From Microbacterium terregens (GTDB lineage: Bacteria; Pseudomonadota; Alphaproteobacteria; Sphingomonadales; Sphingomonadaceae): a stretch of DNA of 64,000 nucleotides. Both the position numbers and the translations under genes were made by a program. Each line of letters begins with the position of its first letter. Position 1 is the stretch's first letter. The notes under the pieces are model-generated. The model was not told the origin of the DNA, made no database searches, and worked only from the letters and a program-made list of their open reading frames with translations. The stretch lies in assembly GCF_027922045.1 (NCBI RefSeq), contig NZ_BSEX01000009.1, positions 248,001 to 312,000 of the forward strand. The letters are read 5' to 3'. This document shows, one piece after another, positions 51,541 to 60,996 of the stretch.

Positions 51541-52592
51541 CTTCGTTCTTTCAGAATACCGTAGGGCTTCCCTACGACTGGGCGTGGTTCGTCGGCACGG
51601 TCGTCTCGATCCTGCTGATCGCGCTGCCGCTGATGCTGGCCGTCGCCATGATCATCTACGCCGATCGCAAGATCTGGGCGGCGATGGCGCTGCGCCGCGG
51701 CCCTAACGTCGTCGGCCCGTTCGGCCTGCTGCAGAGCTTCGCCGACGGCCTGAAGGTGTTCCTTCAGGAAACCATCATCCCGACCAGCGCGAACAAGGGC
51801 CTGTTCCTGCTCGCGCCGATCATCACCTTCACGGTCGCGCTGATCGTGTGGGCGGTGGTGCCGTTCCAGGAGGGCGTGGTCCTCTCGAACATCAACGTCG
51901 GCCTGCTCTACGTGCTCGCGGCCTCGTCGCTCGGCGTCTATGGCATCATCATCGCGGGCTGGGCGTCCAACTCGAAATACCCCTTCTACTCGGCGCTTCG
52001 CGGCGCCGCGCAGATGGTGTCGTACGAGGTCGCGATCGGCTTCGTGCTGATCGCGGTGGTGCTCTGGGCCGGATCGTTCAACCTGTCGACGATCGTGACG
52101 GAGCAGAAGGGGCACATCTTCGGCTTCATCAACGGCTTCGGCTTCAATCCGCTGCTGTTCCCGATGGCCGTCGTGTTCCTGATCTCGTCCATGGCCGAGA
52201 CCCAGCGCGCCCCGTTCGACTTGACCGAGGCGGAGTCCGAACTCGTCGCCGGCTACCAGACCGAATACAGCTCGATGGCGTTCGCGCTGTTCTGGCTGGG
52301 TGAGTACGCCAACGTCCTCCTGATGTGCGCGCTCAACGCGACGCTGTTCTGGGGTGGCTGGCTGCCGCCGGTCGACTGGGCGCCGCTCTACATGGTGCCG
52401 GGCATCATCTGGCTGTTCGCCAAGATCCTGTTCTTCTTCTTCGTGTTCAGCTGGGTTCGCGCGACGGTGCCGCGGTACCGTTACGACCAGCTGATGCGGC
52501 TTGGCTGGAAGATCTTCCTGCCGCTGTCGCTGTTGTTCGTGTTCATGGTGTCGGGGTATCTCATGCTCGACCGCGTTGGAGTGCCCGCATGA
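51537..52592 (+). CDS. nuoH: NADH-quinone oxidoreductase subunit H
   Basis: 351 residues with eight membrane helices, the ND1 subunit at the junction of the membrane and peripheral arms. Conserved loops include [20 protein letters not shown] near residues 41-60, [14 protein letters not shown] and [20 protein letters not shown] near 221-240 with YQTEYSSM following. GTG start overlaps the nuoG stop (GTGA); stop overlaps nuoI (ATGA). Confidence 0.97.
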   Translation: MTSFFQNTVGLPYDWAWFVGTVVSILLIALPLMLAVAMIIYADRKIWAAMALRRGPNVVGPFGLLQSFADGLKVFLQETIIPTSANKGLFLLAPIITFTVALIVWAVVPFQEGVVLSNINVGLLYVLAASSLGVYGIIIAGWASNSKYPFYSALRGAAQMVSYEVAIGFVLIAVVLWAGSFNLSTIVTEQKGHIFGFINGFGFNPLLFPMAVVFLISSMAETQRAPFDLTEAESELVAGYQTEYSSMAFALFWLGEYANVLLMCALNATLFWGGWLPPVDWAPLYMVPGIIWLFAKILFFFFVFSWVRATVPRYRYDQLMRLGWKIFLPLSLLFVFMVSGYLMLDRVGVPA

Positions 52593-53074
52593 GCGTCGCA
52601 CAGGTAATCCGATCGTTCACGCTGTGGGAGTTCATCAAGGCCCACGCGCTGACCTTGCGCTATTTCTTCAAGCCCAAGGCGACGATCAACTATCCGTACG
52701 AGAAGAACCCGCTGTCGCCCCGCTTCCGCGGTGAGCATGCGCTGCGTCGCTATCCCAATGGCGAAGAGCGCTGCATCGCGTGCAAGCTGTGCGAGGCGGT
52801 GTGCCCGGCGCTGGCGATCACGATCGAGGCCGAACCGCGCGAGGACGGCAGCCGCCGCACCACGCGCTACGACATCGACATGACCAAGTGCATCTACTGC
52901 GGTCTCTGCCAGGAGGCATGCCCGGTGGACGCCGTCGTCGAGGGGCCCAACTTCGAGTTCGCGACCGAGACGCGCGAGGAGCTGATCTACCACAAGGACA
53001 AGCTGCTCGCGAACGGGGACCGCTGGGAACGCGCCATCGCCGCGAACCTTGCGAGCGACGCGCCGTACCGGTAA
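52589..53074 (+). CDS. nuoI: NADH-quinone oxidoreductase subunit I
   Basis: 161 residues. Two [4Fe-4S] clusters (N6a, N6b) are bound by [16 protein letters not shown] and [16 protein letters not shown], each CxxCxxCxxx[19 protein letters not shown] precedes them. The ATG overlaps the nuoH stop. Unlike the other junctions, 127 bases separate its stop from nuoJ. Confidence 0.97.
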   Translation: MSVAQVIRSFTLWEFIKAHALTLRYFFKPKATINYPYEKNPLSPRFRGEHALRRYPNGEERCIACKLCEAVCPALAITIEAEPREDGSRRTTRYDIDMTKCIYCGLCQEACPVDAVVEGPNFEFATETREELIYHKDKLLANGDRWERAIAANLASDAPYR

Positions 53075-53201
53075 TGCGCGCGACTTCGAAATTCATGCCG
53101 TTCGGGCCGAGCCAGTCGAGGCCCTGCGCTGCTTCCTCAAGAAGTGAACCGGCCTCGCGCAGCGCGCGGGGCGAACGGAGGGCAGGGGGCCCAACGCGTC
53201 C
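53075..53201. repeat. Non-coding insertion with a dispersed-repeat-like sequence between nuoI and nuoJ
   Basis: The stretch CCGTTCGGGCCGAGCCAGTC followed by GAGGCCCTGCGCTGCTTCCT (about 53099-53140) recalls the short intergenic repeats of many sphingomonads whose translation reads like VRAEPVEA or LSLSKG. The rest is GC-rich with no gene. It interrupts an operon whose other junctions are tight. Confidence 0.45.
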
Positions 53202-53813
53202 GTGATCCATACACTCGCCTTTTATCTCTTCGCCGCGGTGGTGATCGTGTCGGCGGCGCTGACGATCACGTCGCGCAACCCGGTCCACGCCGTCCTCTGG
53301 CTGATCCTCGCGTTCTTCAACGCGGCCGGCCTGATGGTGCTCGTCGGTGCCGAGTTCATCGCGATGCTGCTCGTCATCGTCTATGTGGGCGCGGTCGCCG
53401 TGCTGTTCCTGTTCGTGGTCATGATGCTCGACATCGACTTCGCGGAGCTGCGCGCGGGCTTCGTCCGCTACCTGCCGCTGGGCCTGGTGCTCGCGGTGGC
53501 GCTGGTGGCCGAGATCCTGATCGCGGTCGGCGCCTGGTCGGCAGGCCGCATCGAGCTCGGCCGGCGCATCGCGCCGATCGACGGCGCGCTCCCGAACATC
53601 GAGGCGATCGGCCACCTGCTCTACACGCGCTATCTCTACGTCTTCGAAGGCGCGGGGCTGGTGCTGCTGGTCGCCATGATCGGCGCGATCGTGCTCACGC
53701 ACCGCAACCGCACCGACAGCCATCGCCAGAACGTCAGCCGCCAGGTCAATCGTCGTTCCAAGGACGCGACCCGCAACGTCAATCAGCCCGTCGGGCAGGG
53801 AGTGGAGCTGTGA
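53202..53813 (+). CDS. nuoJ: NADH-quinone oxidoreductase subunit J
   Basis: 203 residues, the ND6 subunit with five helices. The conserved motif [22 protein letters not shown] lies near residues 52-73, the pi-bulge helix region. [20 protein letters not shown] opens the protein from a GTG. After the last helix ([20 protein letters not shown]) a basic tail of about 35 residues follows. GTGA overlap with nuoK. Confidence 0.95.
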   Translation: MIHTLAFYLFAAVVIVSAALTITSRNPVHAVLWLILAFFNAAGLMVLVGAEFIAMLLVIVYVGAVAVLFLFVVMMLDIDFAELRAGFVRYLPLGLVLAVALVAEILIAVGAWSAGRIELGRRIAPIDGALPNIEAIGHLLYTRYLYVFEGAGLVLLVAMIGAIVLTHRNRTDSHRQNVSRQVNRRSKDATRNVNQPVGQGVEL

Positions 53814-54115
53814 TCGGTCTGATCCATTATCTGGTCGTGGGAGCGATCCTGTTCACGCTCGGCGTGCTCGGCATCTTCCTCAACCGGAAGAACCTGATCG
53901 TGCTGCTGATGGCGATCGAGCTGATCCTGCTCAGCGTGAACATCAACTTCGTGGCCTTCTCCTCCTACCTGGGCGACCTTGTGGGGCAGGTGTTCGCGAT
54001 GTTCGTGCTCACCGTGGCCGCCGGCGAAGCCGCCATCGGCCTGGCGATCCTGGTGATCTATTTCCGTGGCCGCGGCTCGATCTCGGTCGACGACGTCAAC
54101 CGGATGAAGGGGTGA
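53810..54115 (+). CDS. nuoK: NADH-quinone oxidoreductase subunit K
   Basis: 101 residues with three helices, the ND4L subunit. [21 protein letters not shown] carries the conserved glutamate in the second helix and [21 protein letters not shown] the one in the third. GTG start overlapping the nuoJ stop. Ends with VDDVNRMKG, as usual. Confidence 0.96.
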   Translation: MIGLIHYLVVGAILFTLGVLGIFLNRKNLIVLLMAIELILLSVNINFVAFSSYLGDLVGQVFAMFVLTVAAGEAAIGLAILVIYFRGRGSISVDDVNRMKG

Positions 54116-54122
54116 TCATTCG

Positions 54123-56243
54123 GTGATCCAGCTTATCGTTCTCCTGCCGCTCCTGGCCGCCGCGATCGCGGGCCTGAGCAACCGTGCGTTCGGCACCGCA
54201 TTTCCCAAGATCGTGACCACGGGCGCGCTGTTCGCCTCGTGCGCCATGTCCTGGCCGATCTTCATCGGCTTCATGACGGGCACGCAGGTCCCGCACGTCG
54301 AGCCGCTGTTCACCTGGATCGTTTCCGGGGACATGGACATCGCCTGGGCGCTGCGCGTCGATGCGATGACGGCCGTGATGCTGGTGGTGATCACCAGCGT
54401 GTCCGCGCTCGTCCACCTCTATAGCTGGGGCTATATGAGCGAGGACCCGTCGCAGCCGCGCTTCTTCGCCTATCTCTCGCTGTTCACCTTCGCGATGCTG
54501 ATGCTCGTGACGGCGAACAACCTGGTGCAGATGTTCTTCGGCTGGGAAGGGGTGGGTCTCGCGTCCTACCTGCTGATCGGCTTCTGGTACTATAAGCCCA
54601 GCGCCAATGCCGCCGCGATCAAGGCGTTCGTCGTCAACCGCGTCGGCGATCTCGGCTTCATGCTCGGCATCTTCGGCACCTTCCTGGTCTTCGGCACCGT
54701 CTCCATTCCGGAGATCCTGGCCGCGGCACCCGGCATGGCAGGCTCCACCATCGGCTTCCTGGGCGCGCGCTTCGATACGATGACCGTGCTCTGCCTGCTG
54801 CTGTTCGTGGGCGCGATGGGCAAGTCGGCGCAGCTGGGCCTCCACACCTGGCTGCCGGACGCGATGGAAGGCCCGACCCCGGTGTCGGCGCTGATCCACG
54901 CGGCGACCATGGTCACCGCGGGCGTCTTCATGGTGTGCCGCCTGTCGCCGATGTTCGAGGCGAGCCCGACGGCGCTCACCGTCGTCACCATCGTCGGCGC
55001 CGCGACCTGCCTGTTCGCCGCGACGATCGGCCTGGTGCAGACCGACATCAAGCGCGTGATCGCCTATTCGACCTGCTCGCAGCTCGGCTACATGTTCTTC
55101 GCGGCCGGCGTCGGCGCCTATGGCGCGGCGATGTTCCACCTGTTCACCCACGCCTTCTTCAAGGCGCTGTTGTTCCTGGGTGCGGGCTCGGTGATCCACG
55201 CGATGCACCACGAACAGGACATGCGCTTCTACGGTGGCCTTCGGAAGTCGATCCCGCTCACCTTCTGGGCGATGATGGCGGGCACGCTCGCGATCACCGG
55301 CGTGGGCATCTACGGCGTGGGCGGCTTTGCGGGTTACCACTCGAAGGACGCGATCCTCGAGGCGGCGTTCGCGGCCGGCGGCACCGGTACGCTGGCGTTC
55401 TACGTCGGCGCCTTCGCCGCGCTGCTGACCAGCTTCTACTCGTGGCGCCTGATCTTCCTGACCTTCTTCGGCACGCCGCGCTGGGCCGCGTCGGAGCACA
55501 TCCAGCATGCGCTCCACGACGCCCACGGCCATGGCCATGACGCGCACGGTCACGACGACCACGCCCATGCCCACGCTGCCGCGGACTCGCACGGCCAGGA
55601 AGTGCACGCGGATGCCGAGGACGCGGGCCATGCGCCTTCGACCCATGCGGCGCATGCGGACCAGATTCCGGCCGGGACCGGCGGCTATCATCCGCACGAA
55701 AGCCCGCTGCCGATGCTGGTGCCGCTGATCGTGCTGACGGTGGGCGCCGTGGCTGCAGGCTTCGTGTTCAACCCGTGGTTCATCGGGGCAGAGGAGGGCG
55801 CGCGCTTCTGGGGCGGCAGCCTGTTCTTCAACGAACACCTGATGCACGCGATGCACGAGGTGCCGATGCTGGTGAAGCTGGCGGCGACGATCGTCATGAT
55901 CCTCGGCTTCGTGGCGGCGCTGGTCACCTATGTGCTCAAGCCCGGTACGTCGCGCCGCACGGCAACCGCCCTGCGTCCGCTGCACCAGTTCCTGCTGCGC
56001 AAGTGGTACTTCGACGAGCTGTACAACCTGATCTTCGTCCGTCCGGCGTTCGCGCTCGGCCGCTTCTTCTGGAAGCGCGGCGACGAGGGCACCATCGACC
56101 GGTTCGGGCCTAACGGCTCGGCCGCGGTGGTGGCACTGGGCAGCCGCGTCGCGGTCAAGATGCAGACCGGCTATCTCTACACCTATGCCTTCGTCATGCT
56201 GATCGGCCTGACGGCGGCGGTCACCTGGGCGATCGCGTCGTGA
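54123..56243 (+). CDS. nuoL: NADH-quinone oxidoreductase subunit L with His-rich insertion
   Basis: 706 residues, the ND5-type antiporter-like proton channel with about 16 helices. Conserved features are [19 protein letters not shown] near residue 140 with the key glutamate, [20 protein letters not shown] near 237, the lysine in [19 protein letters not shown] and the broken-helix [14 protein letters not shown]. Between helices near residues 458-520 is a loop of more than 50 residues with about 18 histidines (e.g. [17 protein letters not shown]). The lateral helix and last membrane segment are present at the C terminus. Starts at a GTG seven bases after nuoK. Confidence 0.95.
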   Translation: MIQLIVLLPLLAAAIAGLSNRAFGTAFPKIVTTGALFASCAMSWPIFIGFMTGTQVPHVEPLFTWIVSGDMDIAWALRVDAMTAVMLVVITSVSALVHLYSWGYMSEDPSQPRFFAYLSLFTFAMLMLVTANNLVQMFFGWEGVGLASYLLIGFWYYKPSANAAAIKAFVVNRVGDLGFMLGIFGTFLVFGTVSIPEILAAAPGMAGSTIGFLGARFDTMTVLCLLLFVGAMGKSAQLGLHTWLPDAMEGPTPVSALIHAATMVTAGVFMVCRLSPMFEASPTALTVVTIVGAATCLFAATIGLVQTDIKRVIAYSTCSQLGYMFFAAGVGAYGAAMFHLFTHAFFKALLFLGAGSVIHAMHHEQDMRFYGGLRKSIPLTFWAMMAGTLAITGVGIYGVGGFAGYHSKDAILEAAFAAGGTGTLAFYVGAFAALLTSFYSWRLIFLTFFGTPRWAASEHIQHALHDAHGHGHDAHGHDDHAHAHAAADSHGQEVHADAEDAGHAPSTHAAHADQIPAGTGGYHPHESPLPMLVPLIVLTVGAVAAGFVFNPWFIGAEEGARFWGGSLFFNEHLMHAMHEVPMLVKLAATIVMILGFVAALVTYVLKPGTSRRTATALRPLHQFLLRKWYFDELYNLIFVRPAFALGRFFWKRGDEGTIDRFGPNGSAAVVALGSRVAVKMQTGYLYTYAFVMLIGLTAAVTWAIAS

Positions 56244-56355
56244 TCGGCGGCGCGGGCGCACCGGCCGTGCGCGGCACCGGGATGGCCGAACAAGCAATGG
56301 GGGGTCCGGCAATGGCCGGCTATGTAACGATCCTGGTTCGGGGGTTCGCGAAGTG

Positions 56356-57921
56356 ATGGAGTTCCCGATCCTGTCGGTGATGCTGGCGGTCCCCGCGATC
56401 GCGGCTATCGCCTGCCTGTTCGTCAAGGCGGAGGCGGCGCGCTGGATCGCGCTCCTCGCCACGCTGGTCGATTTCGCGCTGGGCATCCTGCTGTGGGCGT
56501 CGTTCGACGTCGGCGGTGCTCAGTGGCAGTTCGTCGAAGGCCCGATCAACGTCGGCGGCTTCAACTGGGCGCTCGGCATCGACGGCATCTCGCTGCTGCT
56601 GATCATGCTCAGCGTCTTCCTGATGCCGATCTGCATCGGCGCCAGCTGGAAGTCGGTGACGGATCGCGTGCCGGAATACATGGCCGCCTTCTGCCTTACC
56701 GAAGTGCTGATGATCGGCACCTTCGCGGCGCAGGACCTGCTGCTGTTCTACATCTTCTTCGAAGGTGGCCTGATCCCGATGTACCTGATCATCGGCATCT
56801 GGGGCGGGGCGAACCGGATCTACGCGTCGTACAAGTTCTTCCTCTACACGCTGCTCGGCTCGGTGCTGATGCTGATCGCGATGATCTACATCCGCTCGAC
56901 CGCCGGCACGACTGACATCCCGACGCTGATGGCGTACGACTTCCCGCCGCAGGTCCAGACCTGGCTGTGGCTGGCGTTCTTCGCATCGTTCGCGGTCAAG
57001 ATGCCGATGTGGCCGGTCCACACCTGGCTTCCGGACGCGCACGTGCAGGCGCCGACCGCGGGCTCGGTCATCCTGGCGGGCGTGCTGCTGAAGCTCGGCG
57101 GCTACGGCTTCCTGCGCTTCTCGCTGCCGATGTTCCCGGACGCCTCGGGCGATCTCGCCTGGCTCGTGTTCCTGCTCTCGGCGGTGGCGGTGGTCTACAC
57201 CTCGCTCGTCGCGCTGGTGCAGTCGGACATGAAGAAGCTGATCGCCTATTCGTCGGTCGCGCACATGGCGATCGTGACCATCGGCCTGTTCGCCTTCAAC
57301 CGGCAGGGCATTGAAGGCGCGATGATCATGATGCTCAGCCACGGCCTGGTGTCGGGCGCGCTGTTCCTGTGCGTGGGCGTCATCTACGACCGCCTGCACA
57401 CCCGTGAGATCGCCCGCTACGGCGGTCTGGCGGAGAACATGCCGCGCTATGCCGTGTTCTTCCTGTTCTTCACCATGGCATCGATCGGCCTGCCGGGGAC
57501 CAGCGGCTTCGTCGCCGAGTTCCTCAGCCTCGCCGGCCTCTACCAGGTGTCGACCTGGGCGGCGCTGATCTGCACCACCAGCATCATCCTGGGTGCTGCC
57601 TACATGCTCTACCTCTATCGTCGGGTCGCCTATGGCCCGCTCGACAAGGAAGACGTGCGGGCGATGCCGGACCTGTCGGTGCGCGAGATCGCGCTGCTGG
57701 CACCGGTCGCGGCCGTAGCGCTCTGGATGGGTGTCTATCCGGAAAGCTTCATGGCGCCGATGCGCAACGACGTCACCACGCTGCTGGCCCGCATCGAACG
57801 TGCGACCCCAGCCAGCGATTCCCGACCCACCCCCGGCAACCCCGAAGCGGCTGCGGCCGCGGCGGCTGAGCACGGCGGCGAAGCGGCGCACGGCGCCCCT
57901 GCACACTCCGAGGCGCACTGA
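56356..57921 (+). CDS. nuoM: NADH-quinone oxidoreductase subunit M
   Basis: 521 residues, the ND4-type channel. Motifs include FYIFFEGGLIPMYLIIGIWG near residues 130-149 with the conserved glutamate, KMPMWPVHTWLPDAHVQAPT near 215, and QSDMKKLIAYSSVAHMAIV near 290. The C-terminal tail is Ala/His-rich (AAAAEHGGEAAHGAPAHSEA). The start is ATG 56356; a GTG one codon earlier is also possible. A gap of 112 bases separates it from nuoL with no clear gene in it. TGATG overlap with nuoN. Confidence 0.95.
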   Translation: MEFPILSVMLAVPAIAAIACLFVKAEAARWIALLATLVDFALGILLWASFDVGGAQWQFVEGPINVGGFNWALGIDGISLLLIMLSVFLMPICIGASWKSVTDRVPEYMAAFCLTEVLMIGTFAAQDLLLFYIFFEGGLIPMYLIIGIWGGANRIYASYKFFLYTLLGSVLMLIAMIYIRSTAGTTDIPTLMAYDFPPQVQTWLWLAFFASFAVKMPMWPVHTWLPDAHVQAPTAGSVILAGVLLKLGGYGFLRFSLPMFPDASGDLAWLVFLLSAVAVVYTSLVALVQSDMKKLIAYSSVAHMAIVTIGLFAFNRQGIEGAMIMMLSHGLVSGALFLCVGVIYDRLHTREIARYGGLAENMPRYAVFFLFFTMASIGLPGTSGFVAEFLSLAGLYQVSTWAALICTTSIILGAAYMLYLYRRVAYGPLDKEDVRAMPDLSVREIALLAPVAAVALWMGVYPESFMAPMRNDVTTLLARIERATPASDSRPTPGNPEAAAAAAAEHGGEAAHGAPAHSEAH

Positions 57922-59378
57922 TGAGCTACGCATCCCAACTCGCGACGACCCTGCCGGAGCTCGTGCTCGCGGCCGGCGCGATCGTGCTGATGCTCGTCGC
58001 CGCCTGGGGCGGGCAGCGCTCGACCCGCGCGGTCAGCATCGCCTCCGTCTTCGTCCTGGTGGGCGCGGGCATCGCGCTCGTCGGCCCGGCCTCGTCGGGG
58101 ACGACCGCGTTCGGCGGCATGTACCGTGCCGACGCCTTCGCGGCGTACGCGAAGGTGCTGATCTACGCGGCCTCGGCGATAGCGATCATGGTGGCCCCGC
58201 GCTTCTTCGCGCAGACGGCCGGCGATAACCTGAAGCCGGAATATCCGATCCTCATCCTGCTCTCGTGCACCGGCATGGGCATGATGGTGTCGGCGGGCGA
58301 CATGCTGCTGCTCTACGTCGGCCTCGAGCTGCAGAGCCTTGCCGCCTACGTCCTCGCCAGCTTCATGCGCCGCGACACGCGCTCGGCCGAAGCCGGCCTG
58401 AAGTACTTCGTCCTCGGCGCGCTCGCCTCGGGCATCCTGCTCTACGGCATCAGCCTGGTGTACGGCTTCAGCGGCACGACCCTCTTCGTCGACATCGCCC
58501 AGGCCTATGCCGGCGACCTCGGCGGCGATCGTTCGCTCGGCCTGCTGTTCGGCCTGGCGTTCGTGTTCGCGGGCATCGCGTTCAAGATGTCGGCCGTGCC
58601 GTTCCACATGTGGACGCCGGACGTGTACGAGGGCGCACCGACCCCGGTCACCGCCTTCTTCGCCTCGGCGCCCAAGGTGGCGGCGATCGGCCTCGGCATG
58701 CGCGTCGCGGTCGAGGCGATGGGCCCGGCGACCGCCGACTGGCGCCAGATCGTGATCTTCGCCTCGCTCGCGTCGATCGTGCTCGGTGCGGTCGCGGCGA
58801 TCGGCCAGACCAACATCAAGCGCCTGCTCGCCTATTCGTCGATCAACAACGTCGGCTTCGCGCTCGTCGGCCTCGCTGCCGGCACGCCGGAGGGCGTCGC
58901 CTCGGTGCTGTTCTACATGGCGATCTACATCGTCATGACGCTCGGCTCCTTCCTGGTGGTGCTGCAGATGCGCGACGTCGCGGGTCGCCCGATCGAGACG
59001 ATCGCCGGCTTCGCCGGCCTGTCGCGCTCGCATCCGGGCCTCGCCGCTGCGCTCGCGATCATGATGTTCTCGCTCGCAGGCATCCCGCCGCTGCTCGGCT
59101 TCAATGCCAAGCTGGAGGTGTTCAACGCCGCAGTTCAAGCCGACCTGTTCGTGCTGGCGGTGGTTGCGGTGATCGGCTCGGTACCGGGCGCCTATTACTA
59201 CCTCCGCATCGTCAAGACGCTCTACTTCGACGCACCGGCAGAGGGCGTTGCCGTTCGCACCGATCGCTTCGAGGGCGGCCTGCTCGCGGCGAGCGCCGTG
59301 TTCATCTCGCCGGTGGGCTGGTTCCTGCTCGCCCCGCTTGGCGCCTGGACCATGACGGCGGCACGGTCGCTGTTCTGA
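57921..59378 (+). CDS. nuoN: NADH-quinone oxidoreductase subunit N
   Basis: 485 residues, the ND2-type channel with about 14 helices. Motifs LLLYVGLELQSLAAYVLASF near residues 128-147, FKMSAVPFHMWTPDVYEGAP near 217-236, and QTNIKRLLAYSSINNVGFAL near 295-314 are diagnostic. It closes the nuo operon. Its stop TGA overlaps a CTG that is the likely start of birA. Confidence 0.96.
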   Translation: MSYASQLATTLPELVLAAGAIVLMLVAAWGGQRSTRAVSIASVFVLVGAGIALVGPASSGTTAFGGMYRADAFAAYAKVLIYAASAIAIMVAPRFFAQTAGDNLKPEYPILILLSCTGMGMMVSAGDMLLLYVGLELQSLAAYVLASFMRRDTRSAEAGLKYFVLGALASGILLYGISLVYGFSGTTLFVDIAQAYAGDLGGDRSLGLLFGLAFVFAGIAFKMSAVPFHMWTPDVYEGAPTPVTAFFASAPKVAAIGLGMRVAVEAMGPATADWRQIVIFASLASIVLGAVAAIGQTNIKRLLAYSSINNVGFALVGLAAGTPEGVASVLFYMAIYIVMTLGSFLVVLQMRDVAGRPIETIAGFAGLSRSHPGLAAALAIMMFSLAGIPPLLGFNAKLEVFNAAVQADLFVLAVVAVIGSVPGAYYYLRIVKTLYFDAPAEGVAVRTDRFEGGLLAASAVFISPVGWFLLAPLGAWTMTAARSLF

Positions 59379-60088
59379 CGACCATCCGCGTCGTTGCGGA
59401 GACCGGCTCCACCAACGCCGACCTGTTGGCGTTGGCTGGGGCCGGTCTCGCATCCGAAGGCCTGTGGCTGCGCGCCGAGCGCCAGACCGCGGGCCGCGGC
59501 CGCCTCGGCCGCGCCTGGGTCTCGCCCCCCGGCAACTGCTACGCCAGCACCGCCGTGTGCCTGCGCCCTACCGATCCGCCCGCATCCACGCTCGCCTTCG
59601 TGGCCGCCGTGGCGCTGGACGAGGCGGTGCGCGTCTATCTTCCGCAAGCGGCGGGGCTCGCGCTCAAATGGCCCAACGACCTGCTGGTCGACGGCGCCAA
59701 GCTTTCGGGCATGTTGCTGGAGCGGGCAGGGGACACAGTCGTGATCGGCATCGGCGTCAACCTCGCCCACCATCCCGACCTCGCCGACCGCGCCACCACC
59801 AGCCTCGCCGCGCACGGCGCCCAGGTCGCACCCGACGCGTTCCTGGAGACGCTGGCGGAATGCTTCGCGCGCTGGCTGGGCCGCTGGCGTGGGGAGGGGC
59901 TTGGGCCCATCCGCCAGTGCTGGCTCGATCGCGCCCACCCGCTCGGCACCGCGCTCACCGCGCGCCTGCCCGACGGCGGCAGCGTCACCGGGCTGTTCGA
60001 CGGGCTCGATTCCGACGGGGCGTTGCTGCTGCGCTTGGCCGATGGCACGCGCCATGCCATGCACGCAGGCGACGTGCTGCTGGCCTGA
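59375..60088 (+). CDS. birA: Biotin--[acetyl-CoA-carboxylase] ligase, probable CTG start
   Basis: 237 residues of a group I ligase without a DNA-binding domain. [13 protein letters not shown] (biotin/ATP site start), the biotinyl-AMP loop [12 protein letters not shown] near residues 45-56, [21 protein letters not shown] near 98-118 and IGIGVNLAH near 128 are all present. The conserved ETGSTN begins at about residue 9-10 from a CTG at 59375, which overlaps the nuoN stop. No ATG, GTG or TTG lies in this frame in a usable place nearby; the next TTG would delete the ETGSTN motif. Translation probably restarts after nuoN. Confidence 0.88.
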   Translation: MTTIRVVAETGSTNADLLALAGAGLASEGLWLRAERQTAGRGRLGRAWVSPPGNCYASTAVCLRPTDPPASTLAFVAAVALDEAVRVYLPQAAGLALKWPNDLLVDGAKLSGMLLERAGDTVVIGIGVNLAHHPDLADRATTSLAAHGAQVAPDAFLETLAECFARWLGRWRGEGLGPIRQCWLDRAHPLGTALTARLPDGGSVTGLFDGLDSDGALLLRLADGTRHAMHAGDVLLA

Positions 60089-60128
60089 CGCCCGCACGCC
60101 CGCCACGAACCAAAGGGTAGAAGCCGCC

Positions 60129-60917
60129 ATGCTGCTCGCGATCGACGCCGGCAACACCAACATCGTGTTCGCGCTGATGGAGGGGGAGACCATCCATGCG
60201 CGCTGGCGCATCGCGACCGATCCCCGGCGGACCGCCGACGAATATGCCGTGTGGCTGAGCCAGTTGCTCGCCCTGGAAGGCCATCAGCGCTCCGATGTCG
60301 ACGGCGTGATGATCGGCACCGTCGTTCCGCGCGCGCTCCACAACCTCCAGGTGCTCGCCCGCAAATATTTCGGGACGGAGCCGGTGATCGCCGGCAGCGC
60401 TGCCGCGCCCTGGGGCTTCCCGCTCGACGTGGACGAGCCGCAGAACCTGGGCGCCGACCGCGCGCTCAACGTCATCGCTGCCCATGCCGAGCATCCCGGC
60501 GACCTGATCGTGATCGACTTCGGCACCGCCACCACCTTCGACGTCGTCGACTTTCGCGGTGCCTATAAGGGCGGCATCATCGCGCCCGGCATCAATCTCT
60601 CGCTCGACGCGCTGGTGACGGCGGCCGCCAAGCTGCCCCGCATCGCGATCGAGGCGCCGGCTGATTCCACCGTGATCGGCCGCAACACGGTCAGCCAGAT
60701 GCACATCGGCATCTATTGGGGCTATGTCGCGATGATCGAGGGGCTGGTCGCCCGGCTGAAACAGGAGATCGGCCGCCCCGTGAAGGTCATCGCGACCGGC
60801 GGCCTCGCCATCCTGTTCGAACAGCGTACCCAGGTGTTCGACGTGGTGGAGGCGGACCTCACCTTGCGAGGGCTGGCGATGCTGTGGGCAAGAACCCATA
60901 TAGCCGCCAAAGCCTGA
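60129..60917 (+). CDS. coaX: Type III pantothenate kinase
   Basis: 262 residues. It makes 4'-phosphopantothenate, the first step to coenzyme A. The phosphate-1 motif [12 protein letters not shown] is at residues 5-16, followed by [13 protein letters not shown] and [17 protein letters not shown] near 125-140 and the [18 protein letters not shown] segment. The ATG at 60129 gives [11 protein letters not shown], the family standard. Located 40 bases after birA, in the same direction. The enzyme needs a monovalent cation and is insensitive to CoA feedback in other bacteria. Confidence 0.95.
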   Translation: MLLAIDAGNTNIVFALMEGETIHARWRIATDPRRTADEYAVWLSQLLALEGHQRSDVDGVMIGTVVPRALHNLQVLARKYFGTEPVIAGSAAAPWGFPLDVDEPQNLGADRALNVIAAHAEHPGDLIVIDFGTATTFDVVDFRGAYKGGIIAPGINLSLDALVTAAAKLPRIAIEAPADSTVIGRNTVSQMHIGIYWGYVAMIEGLVARLKQEIGRPVKVIATGGLAILFEQRTQVFDVVEADLTLRGLAMLWARTHIAAKA

Positions 60918-60996
60918 AGAGATTTTGCAAAGTGGCACCGGCACGGCCGGGCCCCTCGTCGCGGGATGGCGGCGAGTTACCTGAAGAAAGAACCCA

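Noticed and set aside
52818..53723. Minus-strand frame spanning nuoI to nuoJ
   Set aside because: It overlaps two confirmed nuo genes for most of its length, and the only distinctive part is the repeat-like insertion.
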